IMG/VR virus record: IMGVR_UViG_3300042539_001379
Location: 1-64,000 of that record
DNA length: 64,000 nucleotides
Strand: one strand, 5' to 3'
From: a virus
Shown here: piece after piece, positions 1-8,673 of the stretch
Position numbering within the stretch: position 1 is the first letter of the stretch
Layout: every line of letters starts with the position of its first letter
Position numbers and translations under genes: made by a program
Notes under the pieces: generated by a model
Told to the model about the DNA's origin: nothing
Seen by the model: the letters and a program-made list of their open reading frames with translations, nothing else
Databases searched by the model: none

Positions 1-738
1 TCAGTTGCTAAAAAAATGATAGAGCATTTTAATAGTATGGGGAGAATAATTAATTGGAAATTTGATGGAGGAGAACCGTTAGAATTTTTTGAATTTCCAA
101 TGTTGTTAAAACTGTGTAAAGAAAATGGTGGAACAACAACATTAAGTACCAACGGTGGAAAACTTTGGTTAGACTGGTTTGCTATTGAACCTAATTTAGA
201 TAATTTGATTTTAACTTATCATTATTGGCAAAATCCTAATCTTATTAATTATATAATTCAAACTTTTAAATCTAAGAGTACAACTTTTAAAATGATGGTT
301 CCAATTAGACCTGACTATTTCGATGAAGATTGGAACAGGGCCGAGTTAGTACAAGAAATGCATAATATGCATGTAGAAAAAACTGCTTTATATAAAAGTG
401 CCGAATATATGTTAGGATTGTTGCCGTATACAGAAAATCAGTTAGAAAAATTATTTGGAAAAGAATGGGTTGATAAAAATCGAGGAAAACAAGAAGAAAC
501 TTTTAAACAAAAATGGGTTGAAATACTAGAGACCAGTCCCTCATTTACAGGAAAAAAATGTTTTGCCGGAATTGAAAAATTAAAAATATCGGCAGAAGGT
601 TACATTTCTGGTTCAGATTGCAATAATACCAATCATGGAAATATTTTTAAAAATTTTGATTTGTTAAAAGAACCCGAACCATGTAAAATGCAAGCCTGTA
701 CGTCAATTTACGATCAAAAAATAACAAAAATTATTTAA
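1..738 (+). CDS. Radical-SAM protein with C-terminal Cys cluster, 5' end missing
   Basis: The frame is already open at base 1, so the N-terminus, including the CxxxCxxC motif expected for radical SAM enzymes, lies outside the window. Visible is the GGEPL motif (FDGGEPLEF) that contacts the SAM amino group, followed by a barrel-like segment with STNGG. The last 60 residues hold spaced cysteines (KKCF, SDCNN, EPCK, QACTS), as in SPASM or twitch auxiliary-cluster domains. That tail argues against QueE, which is short and has none. It overlaps tail-to-tail with the GMP reductase gene by 8 nt. The substrate is unknown. Confidence 0.7.
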   Translation, partial: SVAKKMIEHFNSMGRIINWKFDGGEPLEFFEFPMLLKLCKENGGTTTLSTNGGKLWLDWFAIEPNLDNLILTYHYWQNPNLINYIIQTFKSKSTTFKMMVPIRPDYFDEDWNRAELVQEMHNMHVEKTALYKSAEYMLGLLPYTENQLEKLFGKEWVDKNRGKQEETFKQKWVEILETSPSFTGKKCFAGIEKLKISAEGYISGSDCNNTNHGNIFKNFDLLKEPEPCKMQACTSIYDQKITKII

Positions 739-1837
739 CAAACACATCGTTTATTTGTCTGCTTACTCTCACAAATGTGGTACACTTACTAAGTTGTTTT
801 AATGTAGGTGCACCTACATAAGTACAAGCACTTCTTAACCCGCCTAATAAATCTAATACAGTATCGTTCACTTTTCCTCGATATGGAATTGTAACTGTGC
901 GACCCTCACTACTACGATAACTTGCTACTCCGCCGTGGTGTTTATCCATTGCAGTATCACTACTCATGCCATAAAATTCAACAAATTTTTTTACTTCAAC
1001 TTTATAGTTATGAATTAGCAAATCACCATTTTTATCAAATTCTTTGGTTAGGACTTCATTGGTTTTAAAATAATTTGTAATTACTTCCCCACCACCTTCA
1101 TCATGACCGGCTAGCATACCGCCTAGCATTACAAAGTCAGCACCGGCCCCAAATGCTTTGACTACATCTCCAGGACAAGTACAGCCGCCGTCAGCAATGA
1201 TGTGTCCACCAAGACCATGAGCGGCATCGGCACATTCAATAATAGCGGATAATTGCGGATAGCCAACACCTGTCTGAATACGAGTAGTGCAAACACTACC
1301 AGGCCCAATACCAACTTTAATAATATCTGCTCCACGTAAAATTAACTCCTGTGTCATGTCAGCAGTAACTACATTACCTGCAATAATAGTATGTGTAGGA
1401 TATCTAGCACGGACCTTAGCAACAAAGTCTCCAAAGTGTTCACTATAACCGTTTGCTACATCGATACATATAAAATGTAATTCTGGATACGTATTTAGAA
1501 TTTGCTGTAATTTGGTCCAATCTTTGTCACTGGTGCCTGTACTAACGGCAAAATGCTTACCATTGATAAGTTCTTGCATGTAAATAAAATCATTCAGTAG
1601 ATAACTTTTAACAAGACAAGTAAACATTTTATGTTCTTGCAATGCTTCCGCCATATTAAAAGTACCCACTCCGTCCATGTTAGCAGCCATGATTGGAACA
1701 CCAGTCCATTCCCACCCGCTATGTTTAAATTTGTAAGTGCGATTTAAATCAACTTCTTTGCGACTACTAAGTGTACTACGCTTTGGGCGAATTAATACGT
1801 CTTTAAAATCTAACTTAATTTCGTCTTCGATTCTCAT
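731..1837 (-). CDS. guaC: GMP reductase (IMPDH/GMPR family)
   Basis: Predicted to reduce GMP to IMP with NADPH, releasing ammonia. The 368-aa protein covers the whole TIM barrel. It has the catalytic loop GPGSVCTTR with the nucleophilic Cys at about residue 183, the phosphate-binding segments [11 protein letters not shown] and [13 protein letters not shown], and no CBS insertion, which favours GMP reductase over IMP dehydrogenase. The ATGA overlap with the HIT gene upstream indicates a shared transcript. Such a gene in a phage would shift guanine and adenine nucleotide pools. IMPDH-like activity cannot be excluded from sequence alone. Confidence 0.9.
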   Translation of the reverse strand: MRIEDEIKLDFKDVLIRPKRSTLSSRKEVDLNRTYKFKHSGWEWTGVPIMAANMDGVGTFNMAEALQEHKMFTCLVKSYLLNDFIYMQELINGKHFAVSTGTSDKDWTKLQQILNTYPELHFICIDVANGYSEHFGDFVAKVRARYPTHTIIAGNVVTADMTQELILRGADIIKVGIGPGSVCTTRIQTGVGYPQLSAIIECADAAHGLGGHIIADGGCTCPGDVVKAFGAGADFVMLGGMLAGHDEGGGEVITNYFKTNEVLTKEFDKNGDLLIHNYKVEVKKFVEFYGMSSDTAMDKHHGGVASYRSSEGRTVTIPYRGKVNDTVLDLLGGLRSACTYVGAPTLKQLSKCTTFVRVSRQINDVFVK

Positions 1838-2208
1838 TTAGGCCACTTTCTATAATTACCTTTTCCTGGAATAACGTTTCTTACTCCTCCAACGGGATCT
1901 TCAACATCACCTTCGTATCTAGGAATTAAATGCACATGAGGATACATTACAGTTTGTCCTGCGGCACTACCAAAATTAAACCCAATGTTAAACCCATCTG
2001 CCTTTCCAGACTTTACTAATTCTAGTCCTGCCTTATATGCATCGTAAAATGCATCTTGAATAACTTCTGGAGTGTTGTAATTGGGAACGAACAACAGGTG
2101 TCCGAGAGAAACAGGATATCCATCTCGGTAAACAGTGACATGATAATCTTCGTTAATGGGATTTGTCCAAGGGACATCGGCAGTTTCTAATTCTTTATTT
2201 TTATCCAT
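1834..2208 (-). CDS. HIT-family nucleotide hydrolase/transferase
   Basis: A 124-aa HIT-fold protein. It has the substrate-loop signature GHLLFVPN near residue 40 and the C-terminal HIT motif, here [10 protein letters not shown], which keeps the nucleophilic and third histidines but has Tyr in place of the first. Family members hydrolyse or transfer nucleoside monophosphates on phosphoramidates or dinucleotides. It lies between the cupin and GMP reductase genes with short overlaps on both sides, so a role in purine nucleotide turnover is plausible. The exact substrate cannot be read from sequence. Confidence 0.8.
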   Translation of the reverse strand: MDKNKELETADVPWTNPINEDYHVTVYRDGYPVSLGHLLFVPNYNTPEVIQDAFYDAYKAGLELVKSGKADGFNIGFNFGSAAGQTVMYPHVHLIPRYEGDVEDPVGGVRNVIPGKGNYRKWPK

Positions 2209-2674
2209 TTTTTGATTTATGTTTTAAGTATACGTTGTTGTGTACCCAACGATCATGTTCTTGTCCTGGAATTAAGAACCCCCATTCGCGACGTTGAGGT
2301 CCTGGCATAAACATTGTCCAGCATTCTACTCCTTCGGCAAGTTCGATGCGATGATACGAAGTAGACCGGCATACACGAAAATGACCGGGTCCCCTCCAAT
2401 GACGTATTTCGCCAATCTTTTTTCCAGTAGAATTAAATTGTGGAACCCATTCGTAGTAACCACCCTTGAGAATTAAAGTAGCGTAAGGCCATGGATGATC
2501 ATGCACATCATCGGGGTCTGACTTAAGAAACTTGTGCAAGAACACATTGAAAGGAAACCATTTTCTGTCGCGGAGAAATAGATAATAGCGTTCGAGATAT
2601 GGTTCATTTGATTGTCTATCCAATACAATTCTTTTTCGATTATTCTTTTCAAGAATATTTAGTAACCATTTCAT
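2201..2674 (-). CDS. Cupin-like protein
   Basis: 157 aa with a cupin-type core. The DDVHDHPWPYATLIL stretch near residues 55-70 carries the first metal-type histidines, followed by a GGYYEW turn, and YHRIEL near residue 108 gives the later histidine. The N-terminus is basic. It sits in the operon with the glycosyltransferase upstream (4-nt overlap) and the HIT gene downstream. Similar small cupins occur next to sugar or surface-modification genes in phages. A sugar-epimerase-like or sensing role is possible but unproven. Confidence 0.6.
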   Translation of the reverse strand: MKWLLNILEKNNRKRIVLDRQSNEPYLERYYLFLRDRKWFPFNVFLHKFLKSDPDDVHDHPWPYATLILKGGYYEWVPQFNSTGKKIGEIRHWRGPGHFRVCRSTSYHRIELAEGVECWTMFMPGPQRREWGFLIPGQEHDRWVHNNVYLKHKSKNG

Positions 2675-3744
2675 TTAAAATTCTCCAATAACGAATTTGC
2701 ACTGAAAAAATAATTTGTAAGATCTGTTGCCTGTTTTTCTAGATAAACAAGATGTTTATCGTAGTTGTCAATAAATCTAATTATAGAAAAGCAAATTTCT
2801 CGTCGGTGAATTTCATAAGACTTCCAAGATTCGGTCCATTGGCTAGGGTATTTAAACCCTTCGTAATACATTTCTTTATAGGAAAGCCGATCTGGAACCA
2901 TTGGGATTGCACCCACTAACGCACCTTCATAACAGCCTATACCTAGTGTTTCTTGTAGACTGCAACTGAATACTATTTTAGATTCGCCTAAAATTTTATG
3001 ATATTCGTCTTTTGTTAGTTGTTGATCTTGGCAAACTACAAAATTGTACTGTGGTAAATGTTTGGCAAGATCTCTAAAAATTTCTACTTGTTTTTCTGGA
3101 GCAATTCGATGAGGGAAAACAATTTGATTTTTCTTTGTGAGACCTTTAAAAGGCTCAAGTGTTTTTTCCATATATTCCATAGGCCAGCCAGACCTGATGA
3201 TATTTTTATTTTCCATGTATCTCATCGCACCTGTTCTAAAATCTACTCCTAAAAGATTTTCCATGAACATTTCAATATGGAATTTAGTTGCAAAATAGTT
3301 ATGATCGATGGCATGAAAAAAACTTTTTTCGGCATGTCTAACCCATGGTGCATCATTGATAAGTCGGCCTAAGAAATCATGTGGATCATAACTACCGGCA
3401 TGCCACAGAGCGTGAATCTTAACTGGGATGTTAAGAAGTTCACTCATGTATTTTAAGTTTATGATACCAGGATGCCAAGCATCAGTAAACAGAAAATGAT
3501 CACCAGACTTAATTGCTCCGGCGCAAAATAAACGACCCAGTTGCTCAACTTGGCTAGACTTATAAACATTAGTCCCCCCAAAATTAAGAAAGGCACCAGG
3601 AGTAGTGGCATTAGGAATATCTTTAGGGCCACTAATAACTTGAATTTGATGTCCTGTTTTTTTAAGAAGTTCTGGTACATGATCTTTCCATTGTGCTGTG
3701 TATCTAGATTCAACCGGTTCTAGATCTATTATATAAATTGACAT
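2671..3744 (-). CDS. GT-B fold glycosyltransferase
   Basis: 357 aa. The C-terminal half has the retaining GT-B pattern: a strand IVFPHRIAPEKQ, a second Rossmann unit YNFVVCQDQ, and the nucleotide-sugar loop around residues 262-285 with the E-x7-E-like ETLGIGCYEGALVGAIP. The N-terminal half is a weaker Rossmann domain containing FTDAWHPG. It could glycosylate modified DNA bases, as T4 glucosyltransferases do, or a surface glycan. FkbM is divergently transcribed immediately upstream, which leans toward glycan work. The acceptor is unknown. Confidence 0.7.
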   Translation of the reverse strand: MSIYIIDLEPVESRYTAQWKDHVPELLKKTGHQIQVISGPKDIPNATTPGAFLNFGGTNVYKSSQVEQLGRLFCAGAIKSGDHFLFTDAWHPGIINLKYMSELLNIPVKIHALWHAGSYDPHDFLGRLINDAPWVRHAEKSFFHAIDHNYFATKFHIEMFMENLLGVDFRTGAMRYMENKNIIRSGWPMEYMEKTLEPFKGLTKKNQIVFPHRIAPEKQVEIFRDLAKHLPQYNFVVCQDQQLTKDEYHKILGESKIVFSCSLQETLGIGCYEGALVGAIPMVPDRLSYKEMYYEGFKYPSQWTESWKSYEIHRREICFSIIRFIDNYDKHLVYLEKQATDLTNYFFSANSLLENFK

Positions 3745-3774
3745 TCACGAATCCTTACTTTAAAAAAATTGTGT

Positions 3775-3782
3775 CATAAATA
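3775..3782 (+). promoter_or_regulatory. T4-type late promoter box
   Basis: CATAAATA followed by TC, close to the T4 late consensus TATAAATA. It lies 25 nt before the FkbM start, with an AAGGAT Shine-Dalgarno sequence in between. No -35 hexamer is seen. Confidence 0.5.
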
Positions 3783-3807
3783 TCTTCAACAATTTTAAGG
3801 ATATTAT

Positions 3808-4653
3808 ATGACACAAGTTTATAGTCCCGCAACTACTTATATTACCAATCGCATAGGAAGAAAATTTATTTTAGAAGACCAGGATACATTATACCTTCAA
3901 AGATTGGCAGGAAGAGGTTATCAAATTAGTAATTTACGAAGATTCAGAGATCTAACTAAAAATGCAAGAACATTGATCGATGTTGGTGCAAATATTGGAA
4001 ATAACACTATTGAATATGCAACATGGGCAAAACAAGTAAAAAGTTTTGAACCTACACCTTGGGTAAGAAGTTGGTTTGAAGAAAACTTACAACATAATCA
4101 ATCTACATTTATTGACAGCGACGGATGGTATAAATTAGCAGATGATTCTTGGGCAAGTTTAGCGCCTGTGGGGAAAGTTGAAATTTTTCCATATGCACTT
4201 AGTGATAAAGCATACAATACTGAAATGTATTGTCATCCAAGAAATGCTGGCCATAATCATATTGTCCCAGAAGGAGAAATGCAGTTGACTAAAAGTGGAT
4301 GGGCAAAACGTCGAGAACCAAAAGTTGAAAAAATTAAATATTCAGTCGAAGTTAAAACATTAGATAGTTTTGGATTTACAGAAGTTGATGGAATCAAAAT
4401 CGATGTTGAAGGATGGGAATTGCCTGTTATTAAAGGTGCTAGGACTTTGATCGATAGAGATAGGCCTGTTATTCAAACAGAAATGGTAGAAAAACAATGT
4501 TTACGTGCTGGTTATACTGCACAAGAACTGTGTGAATATATGAATGATATTGATTATGTTCAAACACTTAATGATGGTACAGTACTGGGTAGAGATTGGC
4601 AAGTAGTACCTAAAAAGATGGATAGATTTTGGGTTCCAAAAGAAAAGATCTAA
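3808..4653 (+). CDS. FkbM-family SAM-dependent methyltransferase
   Basis: 281 aa. Class I methyltransferase motifs are clear: LIDVGANIGNNTIEYA (SAM loop, about residue 56), a SFEPTP acidic strand end, and the FkbM hallmark VDGIKIDVEGWELPVIKGA near residue 195. FkbM enzymes usually O-methylate sugars or small molecules. It is one of few plus-strand genes, has its own late-type promoter box and an AAGGAT ribosome site, and ends at a strong terminator, so it is a monocistronic unit. The pairing with the divergent glycosyltransferase suggests glycan decoration. Confidence 0.85.
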   Translation: MTQVYSPATTYITNRIGRKFILEDQDTLYLQRLAGRGYQISNLRRFRDLTKNARTLIDVGANIGNNTIEYATWAKQVKSFEPTPWVRSWFEENLQHNQSTFIDSDGWYKLADDSWASLAPVGKVEIFPYALSDKAYNTEMYCHPRNAGHNHIVPEGEMQLTKSGWAKRREPKVEKIKYSVEVKTLDSFGFTEVDGIKIDVEGWELPVIKGARTLIDRDRPVIQTEMVEKQCLRAGYTAQELCEYMNDIDYVQTLNDGTVLGRDWQVVPKKMDRFWVPKEKI

Positions 4654-4659
4654 AAAAAA

Positions 4660-4681
4660 GCCGCATAATGCGGCTTTTTTA
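4660..4681. terminator. Bidirectional Rho-independent terminator
   Basis: Stem GCCGCA / TGCGGC with loop TAA, preceded by eight A and followed by seven T. It lies between convergent genes (FkbM on plus and the 67-aa gene on minus), so it can serve both strands. Confidence 0.9.
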
Positions 4682-4885
4682 TTATGAATGTCTCTTATAA
4701 CTTTTTGTCTTTTTTCCTTTTTCCTTAGCCCATGCTTTGTATTCGGGGGATTTGTAAAGATCTCTCTCGTCATACTTGAGCAGATTAAACCGACAATGAT
4801 CGAGCCACGCTTCAAGATCATCGAAGATCTTAGTCACTTCGGGCTTCATAACAAGAGTGCGTTGAACGTTAGGAGACAATGCCAT
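4682..4885 (-). CDS. Small conserved-type protein, unknown function
   Basis: 67 aa, helical and basic at the C-terminus (KGKKTKSYKRHS). The core around residues 20-50 is an amphipathic segment with DLEAWLDHCRFNLLKYDERDLY. It is the last gene of the DpdA/QueD-to-polymerase transcription unit and ends right at the terminator. No known domain was recognised. Its place in the modification operon is the only functional hint. Confidence 0.65.
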   Translation of the reverse strand: MALSPNVQRTLVMKPEVTKIFDDLEAWLDHCRFNLLKYDERDLYKSPEYKAWAKEKGKKTKSYKRHS

Positions 4886-4902
4886 TTTAAAAATACCTTA
4901 AA

Positions 4903-5289
4903 TTAAAGGGTTGATGGAAATTTAATGAAGCAACCATTTTCGTTGTCTTCACTTACACTAATCCAGACCTCTCGGACTGGGTATCTTGCGTTAATGGTTG
5001 CATGAAGATCTCTTGCAATCATTTCGCAGGATTTGTGGTTGAGTTCGAGTGTGCCTTCGTTGTATAGGCTTTCGAGCCAACGTTTAAATTGAATAAATTC
5101 AATATCACGATCATCGTGATGAACTTGGATATATACTTTGAAATGAAAAATGTGTCTATGTGGATAACCTAAAAAACTTACATCATATTCATCATTAGTA
5201 ACTAGTTTAGGATTAAACCTAGCGTCTGGATAATGATGAATGCCTTCTTTTTGGAAAGTTACCCAAATCATGGATTGTTCGGTATTCAT
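4903..5289 (-). CDS. QueD-like (PTPS/6-carboxytetrahydropterin synthase family) protein
   Basis: 128 aa with the PTPS fold pattern. A first metal-type histidine occurs in EGIHHYP, a His pair in PHRHIFHFKV with the typical alternating strand, then DIEFIQFKRWLE, and a late glutamate in ISVSEDNENG. The catalytic Cys that normally stands four residues before the HxH pair is absent (LGYPHRH). QueD makes 6-carboxy-tetrahydropterin on the route to preQ0. The gene is in one operon with the DpdA-like gene (4-nt overlap with the 170-aa gene). A second QueD is at 52389-52898. This copy may be structural or catalytically altered. Confidence 0.65.
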   Translation of the reverse strand: MNTEQSMIWVTFQKEGIHHYPDARFNPKLVTNDEYDVSFLGYPHRHIFHFKVYIQVHHDDRDIEFIQFKRWLESLYNEGTLELNHKSCEMIARDLHATINARYPVREVWISVSEDNENGCFIKFPSTL

Positions 5290-5798
5290 TGAAGCACGTT
5301 GTCCTTATTATATTGATTCCAGTCTGTAAATTTACTACGATCCATTAGTGTATGTAGACTGTGTGACCACACACCGGGGTTAGTTGAATTAAAACCTTTG
5401 TCATCAATTTTGAGCATCGTATTGTAATTCCAAAGTTTAATATACGGAATTGGTACACGAATTTGCGGAATAAAATTATCATATTCGCAAAGACCACCTT
5501 CATGAAATTCTTCGACTTGATTCATCGGAATATCAAGACTGCATAGATAATCTCTATCAAGGAAAAATTGGATCATTTCTTCCCAAGCCTTATGTTCGTC
5601 ATAAGTTTGAGGATTATAACTATGGTTAGCACCAAAGAAGATATGCTCACAACCTTGCATTTTAAGTGCAATAGATTCTACGGATTGAATACCTACTACA
5701 AATAATGTAGTCATTCCGTATGCTGGAGTCCGTTCTACTTCTTTGCCAGTAAAGAAAACAATGTTTTCGTTAACACCAGATGCGTAATTTCTTTTCAT
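5286..5798 (-). CDS. Uncharacterised protein of the DpdA/QueD operon
   Basis: 170 aa, no domain recognised. Distinct features are an N-terminal NENIVFFTG motif, a HIFFGANHSYNP segment near residue 55, and a CSLDIPMNQVEEF segment with acidic and amide residues near residue 92. The latter is followed by IPQIRVPIPYIKLWNYNTMLKIDD. This alternation of strands with polar ends looks like an enzyme of alpha/beta type. It overlaps its neighbours by 4 nt on both sides, sandwiched between QueD-like and DpdA-like genes, so a step in deazaguanine synthesis or insertion is an inference worth testing. Confidence 0.75.
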   Translation of the reverse strand: MKRNYASGVNENIVFFTGKEVERTPAYGMTTLFVVGIQSVESIALKMQGCEHIFFGANHSYNPQTYDEHKAWEEMIQFFLDRDYLCSLDIPMNQVEEFHEGGLCEYDNFIPQIRVPIPYIKLWNYNTMLKIDDKGFNSTNPGVWSHSLHTLMDRSKFTDWNQYNKDNVLQ

Positions 5799-6007
5799 TT
5801 TTTAACTTTTGAAGTTTTTGACTTTTTTAGTTTAACGGAATTTTCATATTCTGTCAATGCATTATGAACATCTTTTTGAAGAGCATCCCAATCTGTAACG
5901 AATTCTACTCGACCATCTTCATATTCGGTTCTGGTACTATGACTACCTTGAATAATTTTGGGCCATTTTACATCTTTTTCTTTTACTGTTTCTTTTTTAC
6001 GAGGCAT
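5795..6007 (-). CDS. Small protein of the DpdA operon, unknown function
   Basis: 70 aa with highly basic ends (MPRKKETVKEK and KLKKSKTSKVKK) around a short conserved-looking core, WPKIIQGSHSTRTEYEDGRVEF. The charge suggests nucleic-acid contact. It overlaps the DpdA-like gene by 11 nt and the 170-aa gene by 4 nt, so it is translated with them. It could be an accessory DNA-binding subunit for the base-exchange enzyme, but this is inference from position. Confidence 0.7.
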   Translation of the reverse strand: MPRKKETVKEKDVKWPKIIQGSHSTRTEYEDGRVEFVTDWDALQKDVHNALTEYENSVKLKKSKTSKVKK

Positions 6008-7550
6008 TTAATTCTCCTGTAATACTTTCTTCTAAGGCTCTTAATTCGTCGTCATCTGGGTTAGCAAGATCAATTTCTTCTTTTTTAATTTCGCTAGATT
6101 TAAATAAAACTCTAAAATTGTTTTGAGCAGGACCGCCTTGTAGTCTAGCGCCTTCCAAACTTTTTATAAATGGCAATGCTTGTTCAATTAGATCAAATGC
6201 TTCTTTTTTAGTATTTGTGGAAAACAATTCATCTAAAAAGTTTTTAAAGTAAAGTATTCGATTTGGAACCCATTCGCTATATTCTTTTTCTTTTTTACCT
6301 TCGATTCCCGACAATCTCCAATTTGGATTAAATCTTGCAGATTCGATGTCCATTAATTGTTGTGCTTTTTGCACTGCTGCAATATGGCAATAAACATTAT
6401 GGCCCATCATTAGAGCGTAAGCAAAACTATCCCAAGAAGTTTTACCTTCTTTACCTACTTTGTTTAACATTCCCGGAGCATACCAGCAAATGTCTCCCAT
6501 AGTTAACCTATCAGCGATTTCTGATTTCCATGGGAATGGGATGTCTGATTTTGAAAGTGATTTGTTATCTGGTGCTTTGTCCATAATAACACTCCACCTT
6601 TTGGCTTGGTGTGAACTGTCTGTGTAGACAAGCCCGTGTGCAGTTGCGATAAACGGTGAGGCGCAATCAAAAGATATGGTAACTTCTTCATTGATATGTT
6701 TCCTTAGTTGTCTTTGGATTAATGTAAGATAACAACTCCAATCTAATTGAGCAGTGCCCAGGAAGTGGATCCAATTTTTGCCTTTCAGCATTCCATCTTC
6801 CCTCATGGTCATTAATCTTTTAAGAGTAATGTCCATCTTACACATATTAGCACCACCAAAGGCCCACCCTTCTGCTTCTTTGCCAGCGTACTGACCTGTG
6901 GAGTCACTAAATTCTTTTACACCATTGTACCATTGTTCCGCAGTATCCCAATCTGATCCCTGTAGAACATTTAGCCATTTAGTTTGACCTAAGCGATTCT
7001 TAAGAAAGTAATCGTTATTGAAACGTGTTTTTTCTAGACAATCTTCAAATGTCTTTAGTCCAGTTTTAGGACTGTGTATATGATCACAGGCCCAAGTTGG
7101 AACGTCTAACATCATAGACCAGTCAGCAGTTAGTTCTAGCCATTCTAGAATTTTTTGACGTGTTTTATTTGCTTCTGCACCTTCAAAATTTAACCAATCA
7201 AATTTAAGAACACCTTTACCAATCTGGTATCCACCAGAATCTCCTAAAATCATAGTTTGTCCACGATCACGTTGTTGAATCATAGACTCTTGTTCTAGAC
7301 TTTTTTGAAGATCTAATTGTGCATGGCCTGCTGAATAAAGAGCATATTTGTAGGTAAAGTATCCTTGTTCTTCATTTAAGAAATTCATTCCCTCAATACC
7401 GCGATCAAATCCTTTAGGAATTCGATCTTTAGGAACAAATTCTTCTAGGCGTTGCTTGGCAACATAGGTACTGTAGAAACTACTAATAGCTGGCAAATAT
7501 ACAGCATAGTCTTTTTGTAATGGGGTTAAGTTAACTGGTGGTTTCTTCAT
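5997..7550 (-). CDS. DpdA-like DNA guanine transglycosylase (TGT fold)
   Basis: 517 aa. The tRNA-guanine transglycosylase active-site pattern can be followed: GDSGGYQ (D104), a base-recognition Asp in MMLDVPT (D149), Gln in NVLQGSDW (Q197), GG in WAFGGANM (232-233), and the nucleophile motif ISFDCASPF (D295), matching FDC-x-x-P of TGT. The CxCxxC zinc site of bacterial TGT is not seen. Phage and bacterial DpdA proteins swap guanine in DNA for preQ0-type bases, which protects against restriction enzymes. The operon context with QueD fits this. A tRNA-acting TGT is less likely given the missing zinc site and large size. Confidence 0.8.
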   Translation of the reverse strand: MKKPPVNLTPLQKDYAVYLPAISSFYSTYVAKQRLEEFVPKDRIPKGFDRGIEGMNFLNEEQGYFTYKYALYSAGHAQLDLQKSLEQESMIQQRDRGQTMILGDSGGYQIGKGVLKFDWLNFEGAEANKTRQKILEWLELTADWSMMLDVPTWACDHIHSPKTGLKTFEDCLEKTRFNNDYFLKNRLGQTKWLNVLQGSDWDTAEQWYNGVKEFSDSTGQYAGKEAEGWAFGGANMCKMDITLKRLMTMREDGMLKGKNWIHFLGTAQLDWSCYLTLIQRQLRKHINEEVTISFDCASPFIATAHGLVYTDSSHQAKRWSVIMDKAPDNKSLSKSDIPFPWKSEIADRLTMGDICWYAPGMLNKVGKEGKTSWDSFAYALMMGHNVYCHIAAVQKAQQLMDIESARFNPNWRLSGIEGKKEKEYSEWVPNRILYFKNFLDELFSTNTKKEAFDLIEQALPFIKSLEGARLQGGPAQNNFRVLFKSSEIKKEEIDLANPDDDELRALEESITGELNAS

Positions 7551-7887
7551 CTTTACTCAATATAATTGTTGCTTTTAACTGTTCTTTTGCATGATTTAAA
7601 TTTTCATATGCGGCTTTAACAGCAGGATGTTCTTGGCTTAGTTTTTCTAATTCTTGATCTTCTATCATCTTACTTCTTGCCCATTCTATAATTATTTGAG
7701 TATCTGGGCTTAAATCTACAAATTGATTTGAATTAACCTGCATCCAAGAAGTACCATCAAAAACTTCAACTCGTCCGCCGCTATGATAGCGTAACATGCC
7801 TGTAAACGTCTGAGAAGAATTATTATAATACGATCCAGAAGAGCCGTTAACAGTTATGTATTTTCCAGATGATAGACTTGTAATCAT
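7531..7887 (-). CDS. Uncharacterised protein with fibre-like N-terminal motif
   Basis: 118 aa. The N-terminal half is Gly/Ser/Asn-rich beta sequence containing GMLRYHSGGRVEVFDGTSW, a motif style common in phage tail-fibre modules. The C-terminal half is a charged helix (residues 68-112). It overlaps DpdA by 20 nt downstream and the clamp gene by 4 nt upstream. Function unknown; the position between clamp and DpdA is curious for something resembling a virion protein. Confidence 0.7.
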   Translation of the reverse strand: MITSLSSGKYITVNGSSGSYYNNSSQTFTGMLRYHSGGRVEVFDGTSWMQVNSNQFVDLSPDTQIIIEWARSKMIEDQELEKLSQEHPAVKAAYENLNHAKEQLKATIILSKDEETTS

Positions 7888-8618
7888 GTCAATGCTGGAA
7901 TAATATATTTGTAAGTTGCTAGGCCGCTGTCCAGTGTAATTTGTAGAGCACCTTCATTGCTGATACTCATTTTGCAATTGTTAACATCGGATGCTTTGAG
8001 TATGCTCAATACCTGTAACACAGGCCAAGACCAATTTTTGTTTAGACTACCTGTGACATTTTGTGCGAAAATAAATTCACCACCGTGACTTGCTGCATCA
8101 CCGAAAATAAATTTTAAATTATTGCTGTCAGTTTTTGTTAAAAATGTAGCATGTTCGCTATTTGCTGCTGCTTGGAATGCAAATCTTTGTACACTAGCAA
8201 TGCTTGGTTGAACTTCGACATCCCACTTAACGCCTCTAAATTTAACTGTTTGAAGTTTAATATTAATAACTTCGGAATTCATAAAACGATAATCGTTTTT
8301 AAAATCTTTTAAAGCATTTTCAAAAAGTAGTCCGGATGGAAAAGTTTCTCCGTTTTTGTCAGTTTTGACTACTTCAATTTTTGCACCTTCTTTATATTCG
8401 GGGCAATCTAACAAATATTTTAGTTTATTCATTTGTGCCATTCCAAATACTCCGATCATGTCTTCGTACGGATTAGATGTTTCTGCAAACATGATAACAG
8501 TTCGATCATCGGCCATGCTGTCGATTTGTGTTTTTTCATCTGTGCCGGTTACCCTAACAATATTAAGGAATCCCAGGCTGTGTGTGTGACTAACAATGTC
8601 TTGTAAAATATCTTTCAT
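7884..8618 (-). CDS. DNA polymerase sliding clamp, gp45-like
   Basis: 244 aa, near the 228 aa of T4 gp45. The pattern is that of the trimeric T4-type clamp: an early VSHTHSLGFLNIVRV strand, the MFAETSNPYEDMIGVFGM loop, and a C-terminal domain ending in TYKYIIPAL. It tethers the polymerase to DNA and, in T4, also activates late transcription with gp33 and gp55. It is the first gene after a sigma70-type promoter and precedes the DpdA unit, linking replication and base-modification expression. Confidence 0.8.
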   Translation of the reverse strand: MKDILQDIVSHTHSLGFLNIVRVTGTDEKTQIDSMADDRTVIMFAETSNPYEDMIGVFGMAQMNKLKYLLDCPEYKEGAKIEVVKTDKNGETFPSGLLFENALKDFKNDYRFMNSEVINIKLQTVKFRGVKWDVEVQPSIASVQRFAFQAAANSEHATFLTKTDSNNLKFIFGDAASHGGEFIFAQNVTGSLNKNWSWPVLQVLSILKASDVNNCKMSISNEGALQITLDSGLATYKYIIPALT

Positions 8619-8635
8619 ATAAAATCCTTTCTGTT

Positions 8636-8664
8636 ATTTTATTTAGGTTAATGATAAAAGTCAA
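8636..8664 (-). promoter_or_regulatory. Sigma70-type promoter for the clamp/DpdA/QueD operon
   Basis: On the minus strand TTGACT, 17-nt spacer, TAAAAT, then an AAAGGAT ribosome site before the clamp start at 8618. A host-type early promoter between polymerase and clamp genes. Confidence 0.65.
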
Positions 8665-8673
8665 CAATTTTTT

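Noticed and set aside
1-738. QueE (7-carboxy-7-deazaguanine synthase) for the radical-SAM fragment
   Set aside because: The C-terminal cysteine cluster and length do not match QueE; only the GGEP motif is shared.
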